DNA from: Corynebacterium canis
GTDB taxonomy: Bacteria > Actinomycetota > Actinomycetes > Mycobacteriales > Mycobacteriaceae
Assembly: GCF_030408595.1 (NCBI RefSeq)
Contig: NZ_CP047080.1
Span: forward strand, 2,135,685 to 2,199,684
DNA: 64,000 nucleotides
Reading direction: 5' to 3'
Shown: positions 16,973 to 29,147 of the stretch, piece after piece
Numbering within the stretch: position 1 is the stretch's first letter
Layout of the letters: each line of letters starts with the position of its first letter
Notes under the pieces: generated by a model
The model's database searches: none
What the model was told of the DNA's origin: nothing
What the model saw: the letters and a program-made list of their open reading frames with translations, nothing else
Program-made: the position numbers and the translations under genes

Positions 16973-18395
16973 CCCCATCTACCTTGGATTCGTCGGCTCC
17001 ATCCTGCTCACACTGGCCTCTTTCGGGGGTGGGGCCACCCGCAATCGCGGGGGCCTACTGGACGCATTCGGGCTTTCCTTCCTGTCCTTCGGCCACGGCG
17101 CCGGGTTCTCCAACGTTACGTTCTGGTGTTCGATCATGATGTTCGTGGCGGCGTGGGTCATGCTCGGCCGCCACCAGGAGCAAACGCTGAAGGCGCTGGC
17201 GTGGTGGATCCCGCCGCTGGTGTTCGCCGGGCCGATCCTTTCGCGCGACGTCTACTCCTACCTCATGCAGGGGGCCATGATGCGCGACGGCTTCGACCCA
17301 TACACCCAAGGTGCCGCCGTCAATCCGGGCCCCTACCTGTTGGAGGTCAGCCACGACTGGCGCAATACCACCACCCCCTACGGCCCGCTACACCTGTGGC
17401 TGGGCGAGGGAATTACCCGCCTGGTCGGCGAAAACGTCACCGCCGGGGTGTTCCTATACAAGCTTGTTTCGCTGGCCGGGTTCGCCATGATCGTGTGGTC
17501 CGTGCCGCGCATCGCCACGGCCCTGGGCGGCAACCCCAATCTGGCGCTGTGGCTGGGGGTGGCCAACCCTGTGATGACGCTGCACCTTATCGGCGGCATG
17601 CACAACGAATCCATCATGGTGGGCCTGGTGTGCGTGGGCGTCCTGTGCGCCCTGAACAGGCGTTTCGCGCTGGGCGTTGTCCTTGTCTCACTATCCGTTT
17701 CGTTGAAAGCTACGGCGGTGTTTGCGCTACCATTTATGGTGTGGATGGCCATGCGCGCCGTGCAGCGTCCGGACCATAGCCGCCCGCGCCGCATGTGGAA
17801 CTTCGTGGTTTCCGGCACCTGGATGACCGCCCTGTCCGTGGCGGTGGTGGCGCTGGTGACCTACCTTTCCGGCTCCTCCTGGGGCTGGGTCTCCCAGATT
17901 TCCGGTAATTCGAAGGTGATTAATCCTTTGGCGTTTCCGTCGCTGCTGGCGGGGTTGGTGTCGCCGGCCGCTTCCCTGGTCAACGAGGATTTTTCCTATA
18001 ACGCGTTTCTGGGGGTTGCCCGCAGCGTGTCGCAGATCCTCATGTTGCTGGGCTTGGTTACGGTGTGGTGGTTGTTCCGCCGCACGGATCGCGACGCCGT
18101 GATCGGCATCACCGCAGCATACGCCGTCGCCGTCGTGTTCAACGCGGTGACCTTGCCTTGGTATTACACCAGCCTGATCGCCTTAGTGGGCACGTTTAAT
18201 CCGGACCAGCGGATCGTCCGCTGGACCACCGGCCTTTCCGTCCTGATCGCCTGCTCGTTTACGGGCAGCGGCAACCACCAGCTTTACAACATCGTGTGGA
18301 TCGCCATAGCGGGCACCGCCGCCTGGTACGCCGTGCGATGGATCGAGTTCGGCACTTTGCGCATTAAAACGCCATCGCCTGCGCGCGGCGCATAA
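16965..18395 (+). CDS. mptA: Alpha-1,6-mannosyltransferase MptA-type (GT-C)
   Basis: MptA extends the alpha-1,6-mannan backbone of lipomannan using polyprenyl-phosphomannose on the outer face of the membrane. The 476-residue protein is a polytopic GT-C enzyme with an acidic early loop (GPILSRDVYSYLMQGAMM) and conserved loops TPYGPLHLWLGEGI and GGMHNESIMVG. Naming rests on the neighbours: idsA directly upstream (8-base overlap) and the Rv2175c-like/pknL pair downstream, the same order as the mycobacterial mptA locus. MptB, its paralogue, is the main alternative. Confidence 0.85.
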   Translation: MRNPIYLGFVGSILLTLASFGGGATRNRGGLLDAFGLSFLSFGHGAGFSNVTFWCSIMMFVAAWVMLGRHQEQTLKALAWWIPPLVFAGPILSRDVYSYLMQGAMMRDGFDPYTQGAAVNPGPYLLEVSHDWRNTTTPYGPLHLWLGEGITRLVGENVTAGVFLYKLVSLAGFAMIVWSVPRIATALGGNPNLALWLGVANPVMTLHLIGGMHNESIMVGLVCVGVLCALNRRFALGVVLVSLSVSLKATAVFALPFMVWMAMRAVQRPDHSRPRRMWNFVVSGTWMTALSVAVVALVTYLSGSSWGWVSQISGNSKVINPLAFPSLLAGLVSPAASLVNEDFSYNAFLGVARSVSQILMLLGLVTVWWLFRRTDRDAVIGITAAYAVAVVFNAVTLPWYYTSLIALVGTFNPDQRIVRWTTGLSVLIACSFTGSGNHQLYNIVWIAIAGTAAWYAVRWIEFGTLRIKTPSPARGA

Positions 18396-18732
18396 CCTCC
18401 CGCGCGAGGTGGCCGTGCAATGCGTCGATTGGCCGCCCCGGCAGGGATTCATCTTCGGTAAAGAGATAGCTCAGGATTTCCTCGTCCTGGAACCCGCCGT
18501 CTGAGAGCAGGGCGATTACGCCGGGCACAAACTTCATCAGCTCGCCGTGTTCATTGAAGTAGGCTTTGGGCAATAGTTTCACGCCGTCGCGGCGTACGGG
18601 GATGATTTGGTGGTCGTTGATAAGGTGGAACACCCTGGTCACCACCACCCCCATCAGCTCGGCGGCTTCGGGGATGGTCAATACGGGTTCGTCTGCTGGC
18701 AATACCTTGTGCATCGCGGGAATAGAACTCAC
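18364..18732 (-). CDS. Rv2175c-like DNA-binding protein
   Basis: The protein of about 122 residues carries an N-terminal helix-turn-helix (TIPEAAELMGVVVTRVFHLIND) and a small C-terminal domain ending REVMRRAQAMAF. It corresponds to Rv2175c of mycobacteria, a DNA-binding substrate of the kinase PknL, and is encoded divergently from pknL here too. I chose a GTG at 18732 because TACATT lies 7 bases before it, fitting a leaderless transcript; an ATG at 18714 or a longer ATG at 18780 are alternatives. The 3' end overlaps mptA by 32 bases in convergent orientation. Confidence 0.8.
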   Translation of the reverse strand: MSSIPAMHKVLPADEPVLTIPEAAELMGVVVTRVFHLINDHQIIPVRRDGVKLLPKAYFNEHGELMKFVPGVIALLSDGGFQDEEILSYLFTEDESLPGRPIDALHGHLAREVMRRAQAMAF

Positions 18733-21046
18733 AGTGTTCAATGTAGCCCTGTTGTGCGCCGGTGGCGAACCTCCCCTCACCTAGCTAGCATTCAGCAAGC
18801 CGAATCGGGCAAGATGGTGCGCATGGCAGGATTGCACGCTGGCGATGTCCTTGAGGGACGCTATCGAATTGAAACCCCCATCGCGCGGGGTGGTATGTCT
18901 ACCGTGTATCGGTGTATTGACCTCCGTTTGGGACGCAGTGTCGCCGCCAAAGTCATGGACGAACGTTTTATCGATGACCCTGTTTTTCGCACCCGATTTC
19001 GCCGGGAAGCGCGCTCCATGGCAATGCTTTCCCACCCGTGCCTAGTAAATGTATACGACGCCAGCAGCGACGGCGAGCACGTCTACCTCATCATGGAATT
19101 AATCACCGGCGGTACGCTGCGGGAACTCCTGGATGAGCAAGGCCCGATGAAGCCGTACGCCGCGGCCGCCGTGATGCGCAGCGTTCTTACCGGCCTTTCA
19201 GTAGCCCACGAGGCGGGCATGGTGCACCGCGATATTAAGCCTGACAATGTGCTGATCAACGGCAACCATCAGGTGAAATTGGCGGATTTCGGCCTGGTGC
19301 GCGCGGGCGCGGCGTCCCGGCATTCCACGGACCAGATCGTGGGGACGGTGTCCTACCTCTCCCCCGAACAGGTCACCGGCGGGGAGACCGGCCCGCAGAG
19401 CGATGTGTATTCCGCCGGCCTCTTGCTTTTCGAACTCCTGACCGGACGCACCCCGTTTTCGGGAGATACCCCCGTCGCCCACGCCTATCAGCGCCTGAAT
19501 GAAGACGTTCCGCCGCCCTCGTCGAAGGTGCCGGATATTCCCCCGGAGTTCGACGCCCTGCTTGCCCGCGCCACCGCCCGCGACCCCCACGAGCGCTACG
19601 CCGACGCCGGGGAGTTTCTGGCGGATATGGAGCGCACGGTCCGGGACCTGGGCCTGCCGGATTATGAGGTGCCGATCCCACTGAATTCCGCCGCGCATCG
19701 TGCCAATGAGAAGGCTTCCCCGCCGACGGATCTACTTACTTCGGCGATGGTTGCGGCGGGCGTCGGCAATTCGATTGAGCACGCCGCGACCACCGTAATT
19801 CCCGCAGTCACCGAGGAGCAGGCGGAGACCACGCAGATGTTGCCTGTCGACGCCGCGCCCCCGATCAACGCCACCACCGCCTACGAGCGCCGCCCCGAAA
19901 CGACCGGCGAAATCCCGGTGGTGCCGGCGCCGGTTCCGGATCCGTCGCAGCAGCCCGCACCCCCCGGGCCGCCTGTGGTGCAAAAGCAAGCCCCGGCCGT
20001 GGAAAACCGATCCAAGGCCAAGCTTGCGGTGTGGCTTTTGGTGATCGGTATCGTGACCGCCGCCGTCGTGGTAGGCGGCTGGTGGTTAGGATCCGGGCGC
20101 TATGGCGAGGTCCCGCAGGTGATCGGCATGGAACGCACCGTCGCGGAGGCCGCCCTACAGGAGGCCGGCTTTACCCCGGTCGCGGAGGATGTGTATTCGG
20201 ACGAAATCGAACCGGGTTTCGTCGCGGACACCAATCCGAAGACCGGCGAATGGGCCACGCGCGGCGGCAATGTCGCGCTCTTGGTTTCCTTGGGAAAGCC
20301 CAGCGTGCCGGGCATTCCAGAATCCTATAGCGCCAGCGAATATCGCGAGCGGCTTGAGGAACGCACCTTGGTGTGGGCCCAGGGCGCCGATGTGTATTCG
20401 GACGAGGTCCCAAAAGGCGGGGTGGTGAGCACGGACCCAGGCATTGGCACCACCGTGAGCACGCATTCCACGGTGACCGTGGCGTTGAGTAAGGGGCCCG
20501 CCCCGGTCCACGTGCCGGACGTGCGCAATAAAACGCGCCAGGAGGCCATTCAGACCCTCGAAGACGCCGGCCTGAAGGTCTCCGGGATCGAAGAGGCATT
20601 CGACGCCGAGATTGGCCGCGGCAAGGTCATTTCCACCTCGCCGGAAACCGACGCCGAGGTGGATCGCGGCACGGAGATCAAGCTGATCCTTTCCAATGCC
20701 ATCGAGGTGCCCGACGTCACCGGCCTCACCGAATCGGAGGCCCGCAAAAAGCTTTCGGAGGTAGGCATTAGCGTGCGCACCGTCACCACGGATTCCTCCG
20801 CTTCGGGCGGCACCAAGGTGGTCTCGGGCACCGTCCCCGTCGCGGGCCGTTTCCTCGACCCCGCCAATGCGGAAGTGGATCTCACGGTGACCCACCAGGT
20901 GCGCGTCCCCCTTGTGATCGGCAAGACCGTCAAAGACGCCGTGGCTACCCTGCAGCGGGAGGGCTTCAAGGTCACCGGCGTGGATGACGCAGACAATAGC
21001 GACCGCATTATTTCCCAGTCGCCGTCCCCGGCCTCCCTGACTGAAT

Positions 21047-23498
<2,452 letters not shown>

Positions 23499-23566
23499 TT
23501 AACCACGCGCATCACAGCATTCCTAAAATGTGAGACGTCGCCGTTTCATAATGTGGGAAACGCGTG

Positions 23567-24082
23567 TTAGCGGCGGGTAATGGCGGCATTGCTCGGCGTC
23601 AATGGCAACGCCGCAAAACACACCTTAAACTTGGCCAAATTATGGCGGGCATCCACCAGCGCATCGTGATTATTATTGGGCAGCCGCGGCAACCTCGGGC
23701 GGCCCGCAAACTCCCAATACTGCTTTAACTCCCGCGTATAGCGCGGAATCTTGCGCGGCAACGCCACCATATCGCCCCACAGCTGGGCTAGGACCACGTG
23801 ATCGTACGCGCCGACCCACGCCCATAATTCCGGATCCCCGGGCGAATCCAGCAAAAACGCCAGGATTTCCTCCCGGATCAGCTGCGGGGAACGCCACGCC
23901 TTATGGCCCGGCTCCGGCAATTGGTTCAACACATTATTGCGCACCCACGTGTTCGCCTTGGCGGGGTCAAAGGCGGTGGAGACGGCGTAATATTCGCGAC
24001 CGTCCTCGCCGACGATGCCGATGGAAACAAGGTCGATTGTGGTGCCGTCTTCAATAAATTCTGTGTCGTAAAAGAAGCGCAT
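23567..24082 (-). CDS. Rv2179c-like 3'-5' exoribonuclease
   Basis: The 171-residue protein from ATG 24082 (AGGAA upstream) closely resembles Rv2179c of M. tuberculosis, a DEDD-superfamily 3'-5' exoribonuclease: MRFFYDTEFIEDGTTIDLVSIGIV contains the first acidic pair, WAWVGAYDHVVLAQLWG the middle aspartate, and NNNHDALVDARHNL the last. Its place next to aroG is conserved in the order. It likely trims short single-stranded RNA overhangs. The frame extended to 24130 lacks a better start. Confidence 0.9.
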   Translation of the reverse strand: MRFFYDTEFIEDGTTIDLVSIGIVGEDGREYYAVSTAFDPAKANTWVRNNVLNQLPEPGHKAWRSPQLIREEILAFLLDSPGDPELWAWVGAYDHVVLAQLWGDMVALPRKIPRYTRELKQYWEFAGRPRLPRLPNNNHDALVDARHNLAKFKVCFAALPLTPSNAAITRR

Positions 24083-24166
24083 ACAGCAGATTCCTACACT
24101 TTCGCTTACAAACAATCCCGCACTCAGCATAGTCCTTTCCAGGCAACGGCATTAGACTCTCCAAAC

Positions 24167-25384
24167 GTGAACACACTCCAGAGCGAATCCGAAACGTACT
24201 CCAGGCTCCTCACCAGAGCGTTAAGCCACCCCGCGGTGGTGGCCAGCGCCCTCCTGTTTGCCCTGTACGCGGTTTCGTTGCGGACGGTGAATTTCGACGC
24301 CATCGGCAGCTCCGAATTCTGGCGCTACCACATCGATATTGACGTCTACCGCGAGGGCGCAAAGGCCTTCCTGCGGGGCGAAAACCTGTACACCCAGGAT
24401 TACAGCGTCGCGGACATCAAACTGCCCTTTACCTACCCGCCGCTCGCCGCAATTCTGTTCGCGCCGCTGGCGGTGCTCCCCCTAGCCTTCGGCGCGGTGG
24501 TTTTCGATATCGCCTCCGTGATCGTGCTGTGGTGGTGCATGGTGATCGTGCTCCGCCACGCCGCGCCCGCGCTGCCCGCCCGCCTGAGCGCCTTGGTGCT
24601 CCTGCCCGCCGCGCTCCTGCTCGAACCGATCACGGAAACCCTGGACTTTGTGCAGGTAAACATTTTCCTTATGGCCCTCGTCCTCGTGGACACGCTGACC
24701 AAAAAGCCCTGGCTGCCGCGCGGATTTTGGATCGGATTCGCCGCCGCCATCAAGCTCACCCCCGCGGTGTTCGGCCTGTATTTCCTGCTGCGCCGGGATT
24801 GGAAATCGGCGGGCGTGTGCGCGGCGTCGGGAATCGGTTTTACGGCCTTGGCGTGGCTGATCAGCCCCACGAACTCCTCCCAATATTGGCTGCACACGCT
24901 GAGCGACCCCTCCCGCATCGGCGGCCTGTCATACGCCGGCAATCAATCATTGCGTGGCCTGCTGTTCCGCCTCGTGGGCGAACAAACTTCCGAAACGCTG
25001 TGGAAGGTGGGCATCGTGATCCTCCTCGCCCTGATCGCCTGGGCGATGTACCACGCGCAACCCGTAGTCGCCGTCACATTGAATTCGCTGGTTGCGCTTC
25101 TGTGTTCCCCCGTTTCCTGGTCGCACCACTGGGTGTGGATCGTCCCCGCCGCGCTGCTGCTGGCCGTGGCCATGCGCAAGAGCGTGGCCGCCGGTGTGGC
25201 GTTTGTGCTGGTGGTTGGCACCGCATTGTTCCCCCCGCATTGGATGCTGCCGCGCAACAATAACGCCGAAGAGGCGTGGAATTTCGCGCAACAGCTGGTA
25301 GGAAGCTCCTACGTGCTACTCTCCCTCGCCATTGTGTTCGGCGTTATTGCGGCCCATTATCGACGCCGCGGCTCCCTTAGCTAG
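24167..25384 (+). CDS. mptC: GT87-family alpha-1,2-mannosyltransferase, MptC-like
   Basis: This 405-residue polytopic protein shares with its neighbour at 21047 the GT87 motifs IDIDVYREGAKAFL, PFTYPPLAAILFAP, FVQVNIFLMALVLVDTL, LPRGFWIGFAAAIKLTP and SPVSWSHHWVWIVP. Its position after aroG and the exoribonuclease matches mycobacterial Rv2181, which adds alpha-1,2-mannose branches to lipomannan. The GTG start at 24167 has TAGACT 8 bases upstream, fitting a leaderless transcript; the frame extending to 23903 would overlap the divergent exonuclease gene and is rejected. It overlaps the following lipoprotein gene by 8 bases, tail to tail. Confidence 0.85.
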   Translation: MNTLQSESETYSRLLTRALSHPAVVASALLFALYAVSLRTVNFDAIGSSEFWRYHIDIDVYREGAKAFLRGENLYTQDYSVADIKLPFTYPPLAAILFAPLAVLPLAFGAVVFDIASVIVLWWCMVIVLRHAAPALPARLSALVLLPAALLLEPITETLDFVQVNIFLMALVLVDTLTKKPWLPRGFWIGFAAAIKLTPAVFGLYFLLRRDWKSAGVCAASGIGFTALAWLISPTNSSQYWLHTLSDPSRIGGLSYAGNQSLRGLLFRLVGEQTSETLWKVGIVILLALIAWAMYHAQPVVAVTLNSLVALLCSPVSWSHHWVWIVPAALLLAVAMRKSVAAGVAFVLVVGTALFPPHWMLPRNNNAEEAWNFAQQLVGSSYVLLSLAIVFGVIAAHYRRRGSLS

Positions 25385-25949
25385 GGCACGTAACGCTGAC
25401 CTTCACACGGGCAACCTTGCCGGTACCGTCATCGGCATCATCATTCATGGTGCCTTCGGAATGGAAGGCGTCGGTTTCGATGGTCCACGTATTGCCATCC
25501 CGCGTCACGGTGGCGGCCATTTCTTGGGCGTCTTCCGTGTCCAAGTGGGTGGTGTCCACATCGATATCGAGGTTATCCAGGGTGGGGTTATCGTCCGGGT
25601 TATTGATATCAATGTCCAGCTCGTGGGCTTCGCCCTTTTGGGATTCGATGTTCAACTCGGGACCCTCGTTCACATCATCCGCATCGTCGACATCATCATT
25701 GGAATCACCGGGGGTACAGGTGATGTTCAGAAAATTCGCCTCAAGTGGCGAACCATCGACCTCAACGGTGACATCGCCGCCGGAGGGTTGAGCCATCGCC
25801 GAGGAAGCCGCCGAAGTAGCCGAGGACATCGCCGAAGATGCTGCCGAAGTCGCGGACGACATCGCACTGCTGGTCTCGGAGTTGCCGCTGCAAGCAGCGA
25901 GGCTGAGCGTGGTGATGGACAGAAATACAGCAAGACGAATAGGTTTCAT
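25377..25949 (-). CDS. Secreted lipoprotein, LpqH-like
   Basis: The 190-residue product has a lipoprotein signal peptide with lipobox LAAC (Cys20) after MKPIRLAVFLSITTLS, then a repeated Ser/Ala stretch (SSAMSSATSAASSAM twice over) that acts as a flexible anchor, and an acidic domain rich in Asp and Asn. GDVTVEVDGSPLEANFLNITC recalls the mycobacterial 19-kDa antigen (LpqH) family, but the match is weak. AAGGAG precedes the ATG at 25949 by 6 bases. Two Cys in the mature domain could form a disulfide. Function is unknown; probably attached to the outer face of the membrane. Confidence 0.75.
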   Translation of the reverse strand: MKPIRLAVFLSITTLSLAACSGNSETSSAMSSATSAASSAMSSATSAASSAMAQPSGGDVTVEVDGSPLEANFLNITCTPGDSNDDVDDADDVNEGPELNIESQKGEAHELDIDINNPDDNPTLDNLDIDVDTTHLDTEDAQEMAATVTRDGNTWTIETDAFHSEGTMNDDADDGTGKVARVKVSVTCPS

Positions 25950-26106
25950 TGTCACTCCTTCATGAGGGGTGTCTTGGAGCATTGGGCAAACGCCGCGCTA
26001 TAAGTGCTGATTATGAATACAGACACTTAGTTGCATTGTACACAATAACCGGGGCCGAGCAGCGGCGGAGAGTTACCCTCGCTCTGTGGCTGTAGGGTGC
26101 GTCTGT

Positions 26107-27246
26107 TTAGCGATACACCTTTTCGGCCCGCTTCGGGGCAGCCTTCACAAGCTCGGTGAGTGCCGGCGGCACCACGGTCCACTTGACCACGGGGATCCGG
26201 CGCAGGCCCTCGAAGACCAGCCCGCCAAACATGGCGAACAGCAGGCACACCCCAACCCACAGTGTCGGCGAATCCCACAGATTGCCCGAATCCTCCGTGA
26301 ACGCAATGTCCTCGTAGCGATAATGAAAATTAAATAGCAATGTCAGCGCCAGCGGATGCCCCAAATACAGCACGAGGGTATGCCGCCCGAAAAACTCCAA
26401 CACGGAATTGACCACCGGCACGCGGGACAAGACCACCGCCAACGCCACCGCGGCGGGCAGCATCAACAGCCGCACCATCAGGCGCACCATGATATCGATA
26501 TCGTTGCTATCCAGCAGGATGCCGCCGGGCAGCTGCCAGCCTTCCACCGGGTATTCCTGGCGCAGCACCCACAGCGTCTCCAGCACATATCCGGACGCGT
26601 AACTCAGCCCGGCCACACCCAGGCCCCACAGGTACAGGGTGTGCTCCGCGAACCAATTGATCAGCGAGTGCCCATGCGCCCCGATAAAAAACACGGGGAT
26701 AAACATGATCGAATTCGCCACAATTGGATCCCACTCCCCGGCGACCAGCAAGACCACTGGGCTAAACGAAAAGACCACCGCCAGCCACGGCCGCAGCTTC
26801 CGCGTCGCCCACAGCAGCAGATTACACAGGATCAGGCAATACAAAAACCAATAGGTATTGTTCCCGCCCGTGATCGCTTCCCAGTAGAACCACAAGTCCG
26901 GCATGGGTTTATCCTGAAACGCTGCCAACTCGGACGCCTTCAGCCACTGCTCCACCGGCACCCAAATCACATATGGCACCACAAAATACCACAGCCGCCG
27001 AGACACTAACTCGAACAATGTGCTGTGCAGAATCTTAACGGAAAAAAACCCACTGACCAGGAAAAACAGCGGCAAGCGCAGCGGCGCCAGCATCTCATTG
27101 TATTGCGCGGGTAGCGTCGTCTCCATGGCGCTGGGCACCGTCAGACACGCGTGCAGCAATAACACGCCGATAATGGACAATCCGCGGGCAGCGTCTGGCC
27201 ACGCAAGGCGTTCAACCTTACGCGGGGTGGCCACCTGAGTGCTCAC
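26107..27246 (-). CDS. Membrane acyltransferase, acyltransferase-3 type
   Basis: The 379-residue protein has about ten hydrophobic helices and typical acyltransferase-3 features: WPDAARGLSIIGVLLLHA with the conserved His near residue 32, then LRLPLFFLVSGFF, and FFGRHTLVLYLGHPLA near the C-terminus. Such proteins transfer acyl groups to carbohydrates or lipids at the cell surface; in Corynebacteriales these include enzymes acting on trehalose or wall glycans, but no substrate can be named. It starts about 100 bases downstream of the plsC-like gene and is transcribed the same way. Confidence 0.8.
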   Translation of the reverse strand: MSTQVATPRKVERLAWPDAARGLSIIGVLLLHACLTVPSAMETTLPAQYNEMLAPLRLPLFFLVSGFFSVKILHSTLFELVSRRLWYFVVPYVIWVPVEQWLKASELAAFQDKPMPDLWFYWEAITGGNNTYWFLYCLILCNLLLWATRKLRPWLAVVFSFSPVVLLVAGEWDPIVANSIMFIPVFFIGAHGHSLINWFAEHTLYLWGLGVAGLSYASGYVLETLWVLRQEYPVEGWQLPGGILLDSNDIDIMVRLMVRLLMLPAAVALAVVLSRVPVVNSVLEFFGRHTLVLYLGHPLALTLLFNFHYRYEDIAFTEDSGNLWDSPTLWVGVCLLFAMFGGLVFEGLRRIPVVKWTVVPPALTELVKAAPKRAEKVYR

Positions 27247-27347
27247 GCCTTACCTCTCCTTGGGCATAGTTGAAGCCCATTGGATTGGGCCTTGAACAAC
27301 CTTACTGCACCTTTAGCGAATTTGGTAGCCCCGCAGCTCCTGCCAAC

Positions 27348-28088
27348 CTAGTTGTACTGCGGCGCAGTTCCCTCCGGATAGCCCTCACCGGCCGCAAGCG
27401 ACGCCTTGATATCGGCCGCATAGGCATCAACATAAGTCTGGCCCGACAGGGCCGCCAAGGTTTGCACAACGTGGTCCGTCAAGGCGCGTGCCGCTTCATA
27501 GGAATCCGGATCCAGCCCCAGCGCCTTGACATAACCCTCGGCGTCGATAGCCTCGCCCACGCGGATGCGCACCTTCGCCGGCCGCAGCACCCAGGAGCCA
27601 ATCGGGTTGGCCTCCCGCGTGCCAATCATGGCGACCGGAACCACGCTCACACCCGCACCGAGCGCCATCCACGCCATGCCGGTCTTGCCCCGGAAAATAC
27701 GGCCATCGGGTGACCGCGTTCCCTCCGGGTAGATCCCCAGCAAATCATTGCGTCTGAGCACCTGCATGCCCACATCGATGGCGGCCTGCGCAGCGTTGGC
27801 GGAGCTGCGGTCGATGGGCACCTGGCCGACGCTGGAGAAAAACCACTTTTGCAATTTACCTACCGGCGTGGTGCCGGTGAAATACTCCTGCTTGGCCAAG
27901 AAGGTGATCTGCCGGGGGCACATCAACGGCAGGTAAAACGAATCCATCACGGACTGATGGTTGGAAGCCAAAATGGCCGGCCCGGTACTGGGAATGTGTT
28001 CGAGCCCCTCGATTTCCGGGCGGTTATACACCCGAAAAAACGGGCCCATAATGATGTGCTTAAACGCCCAGTACCATTTGTTTTGCAT
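27348..28088 (-). CDS. plsC: 1-acyl-sn-glycerol-3-phosphate acyltransferase-like (PlsC)
   Basis: The 246-residue protein carries the acyltransferase motifs NHQSVMD (HxxxxD block) and IYPEGTRSPDG, which mark PlsC-family enzymes that acylate lysophosphatidic acid at the inner face of the membrane. The position between glk and a membrane acyltransferase parallels mycobacterial Rv2182c. The start ATG directly gives a typical N-terminus (WYWAFKHIIMGPFFRVYNRPEIEGLEHIP). It lies 36 bases after the glk stop and is probably cotranscribed. Confidence 0.88.
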   Translation of the reverse strand: MQNKWYWAFKHIIMGPFFRVYNRPEIEGLEHIPSTGPAILASNHQSVMDSFYLPLMCPRQITFLAKQEYFTGTTPVGKLQKWFFSSVGQVPIDRSSANAAQAAIDVGMQVLRRNDLLGIYPEGTRSPDGRIFRGKTGMAWMALGAGVSVVPVAMIGTREANPIGSWVLRPAKVRIRVGEAIDAEGYVKALGLDPDSYEAARALTDHVVQTLAALSGQTYVDAYAADIKASLAAGEGYPEGTAPQYN

Positions 28089-28124
28089 GCTATTTCACTT
28101 CCATCGAGCCGGAACGGGTGCAGG

Positions 28125-29072
28125 TCAGGTTAGCTGGCGAGCCAAGTCTGCTACGCCAATCATACCTGCGTCGCTGCCAAGTTCCGCCGTGCGCAAACGA
28201 GCGAGCGGCCGATGCCCCGCCCCCACGATGCGCTTGCCATACTGCCTGCGTGCCGCCTCCAAATAGAGCACAGATTCGCCAGCCACGCCGCCGCCGATAA
28301 CAATGAGTTCCGGGTCCAACACATCGCCGACGATGGCCAACCCCTCACCCAACCAATGCGCGAAATCATCGACCGCGGCCAGCGCTGCGACGTCCCCGCG
28401 GCGCGCCGCCTGCATCACCACATGGCCGGTCAAGGCCTCCGGACGCGCGCGAAAATCAATACTTAAGCGGGATTCCTCGAACCTCCCGCTGGCGATCAGC
28501 TCCCGCGCCGTGGATACCAAGGCCGTTCCGGAGCAATACCGTTCCAGGCAGCCGCGCTTGCCGCACGGGCAGGTACGCCCATCGGGGATCACGGTCAAAT
28601 GTCCGAACTCAGGTGCGGTTCCAAACGCGCCCCGATAAATCTTGCCGTCGATCATCAGCGCCCCGCCGATCCCCGTCCCGATCGCAAACAACGTCCAAAT
28701 TTTCGCATCGCGCGCCGCCCCGAACCGATATTCGCCCCACGCGGCGGCATTGGCGTCGTGCTCCAAGCGCACCGGCAGCTGCAGGAGGTTTTGCAGGCGC
28801 TGTTGCACAGCCGCGTCCCGCCACGGCAAGTGCGGCGCAAATCGCACTGTTGTGCAATCCGGGTCGAGGAATGCGGCCACGGCCACTCCCACCGCCGCGA
28901 TCTGGTGCCGCTTTCCGAGCTTTTCAACTATATGTTTGATCCCGCGTTCCAACGCAGAGGTGCTGCTGGGCGTGGGGACTTGCTCGAAATCGATCACCGT
29001 TCCGTGAGCGTCTACGACCGCCCCGCGAAGGTTGGTGCCACCGATATCAAAACCAACGCACACTGGGGCCAT
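28125..29072 (-). CDS. glk: ROK-family glucokinase
   Basis: ROK kinases phosphorylate hexoses with ATP. The 315-residue product has the ATP loop GFDIGGTNLRG near the N-terminus, the catalytic region LEHDANAAAWGEYRFGA, and the ROK zinc motif CPCGKRGCLERYCSG. The gene corresponds in position to the corynebacterial glucokinase beside pimB'. It phosphorylates free glucose, for example from trehalose or maltose breakdown. A transcription-factor-type N-terminal helix-turn-helix is absent, so it is an enzyme rather than a ROK repressor. Confidence 0.87.
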   Translation of the reverse strand: MAPVCVGFDIGGTNLRGAVVDAHGTVIDFEQVPTPSSTSALERGIKHIVEKLGKRHQIAAVGVAVAAFLDPDCTTVRFAPHLPWRDAAVQQRLQNLLQLPVRLEHDANAAAWGEYRFGAARDAKIWTLFAIGTGIGGALMIDGKIYRGAFGTAPEFGHLTVIPDGRTCPCGKRGCLERYCSGTALVSTARELIASGRFEESRLSIDFRARPEALTGHVVMQAARRGDVAALAAVDDFAHWLGEGLAIVGDVLDPELIVIGGGVAGESVLYLEAARRQYGKRIVGAGHRPLARLRTAELGSDAGMIGVADLARQLT

Positions 29073-29147
29073 GGGGCGTATTCACCTGCCGCTCGTTAAA
29101 TAAAATACAAAAAGCTGTTCAAGTATATGCCACGCCGTGTACAAGCC